Shown: in pieces, positions 35,264 through 35,339 of the stretch
Layout of the letters: each line of letters begins with the position of its first letter
Position numbering within the stretch: position 1 is the first letter of the stretch
Source: a virus
IMG/VR virus record: IMGVR_UViG_3300046660_000259
Span: 1 to 35,339 of that record
Length of the DNA: 35,339 nt
Strand: one strand, 5' to 3'
Notes under the pieces: generated by a model
What the model saw: the letters and a program-made list of their open reading frames with translations, nothing else
What the model was told of the DNA's origin: nothing
The model's database searches: none
Made by a program: the position numbers and the translations under genes

Positions 35264-35292
35264 TTAATAGGGCGATTCGCCCTACGAGTCAA
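35264..35292 (-). promoter_or_regulatory. TAGGGC operator-promoter copy 8
   Basis: Leftward -35 TTGACT (35292-35287), 17-base spacer, -10 TATTAA (35269-35264). Half-sites TAGGGC 35268-35273 and GCCCTA 35279-35284; the outer base pair next to the -35 is C rather than T. Drives the integrase operon. The TGA of the partial gene at 35289 lies in the -35. Confidence 0.87.
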
Positions 35293-35339
35293 GCGGCAAA
35301 ATCGTAGACTTCTTCGCCTGCGAAGTCAGTCTGCGTATT
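35289..35339 (-). CDS. Partial gene running off the window's right edge
   Basis: An open leftward frame from the window edge encodes NTQTDFAGEEVYDFAA and stops at TGA 35291-35289, inside the -35 of promoter copy 8. The same stop-in-promoter arrangement is seen at the other copies, which supports it as the 3' end of a real gene. Only 16 codons are visible, so function cannot be judged. Confidence 0.5.
   Translation of the reverse strand, partial: NTQTDFAGEEVYDFAA

Noticed and set aside
24774-35292. TAGGGC inverted repeats as intrinsic terminators
   Set aside because: No T-run follows on either strand, the loops vary, and the fixed spacing to TTGAC and TATNNN fits promoters with operators far better.
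24774-35292. Repeated dyads as a CRISPR-like array
   Set aside because: Copies are separated by whole genes of varied length and there are no uniform spacers or cas genes.

Overview
The window is a phage genome segment, either an integrated prophage or a temperate phage of a Gram-negative host. It runs from just downstream of the major capsid gene, through the head-tail joining, tail, lysis and nucleotide-metabolism genes on the + strand, into a leftward early/accessory region on the - strand that contains a tyrosine integrase. A slippery-site G/GT tail chaperone pair, a 1097-residue tape measure and a tube protein, with no sheath gene, indicate a long non-contractile (siphovirus-type) tail. 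Spanins and a lipoprotein with a lipobox imply an outer membrane. Proteins with an NDN-type motif near the C-terminus (AANDN twice, ENDN once) recall a habit I associate with alphaproteobacteria, especially Rhizobiales; this host guess is an inference. Base composition looks moderately GC-rich but was not computed.

Layout: 1-3960 capsid-associated protein and head-tail joining genes, interrupted at 1362-2336 by four leftward small genes; 3982-16492 tail tube, chaperones, tape measure, hub, fibres; 16503-18587 lysis block (RlpA-like protein, M15 endolysin with C-terminal membrane anchor, overlapping spanins, small membrane protein); 18656-23854 a tightly coupled operon with an HTH-metallophosphoesterase, XF1762-like protein, HNH nuclease, SprT-like protease, two deoxyribosyltransferase-fold proteins, a MazG-like pyrophosphohydrolase and a dNMP kinase; 23914-24447 a membrane protein. 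A bidirectional terminator at 24454-24482 separates this from 24486-35339, which is almost entirely - strand: many small genes plus RlaP-like nucleotidyltransferase, ParB-like protein, DUF4942-adenine methyltransferase and integrase.

The most striking signal is a promoter-operator module repeated eight times in near-perfect form (plus one variant and one relic): a -35 TTGAC/TTGAT, exactly 17 bases, then a -10 TATNNN, with the 19-bp dyad ATAGGGC-N5-GCCCTAT (outer base pair sometimes lost) filling the spacer and running into the -10. The five central bases are not conserved, so this looks like a dimeric protein's operator. The module precedes the leftward cassettes of the early region and also the cassette embedded in the structural operon, so one unidentified DNA-binding protein probably controls integrase, methyltransferase, ParB-like and about twenty small genes together. 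The preceding gene usually ends inside or beside the module, so each unit behaves as a compact promoter-leader-gene cassette. A second operator-like pair (near TAGCGAAAATAGCTA) lies at 30810-30870, and a cluster of CTTGGACAA-type repeats fills the largest gene-free stretch, 31439-31734.
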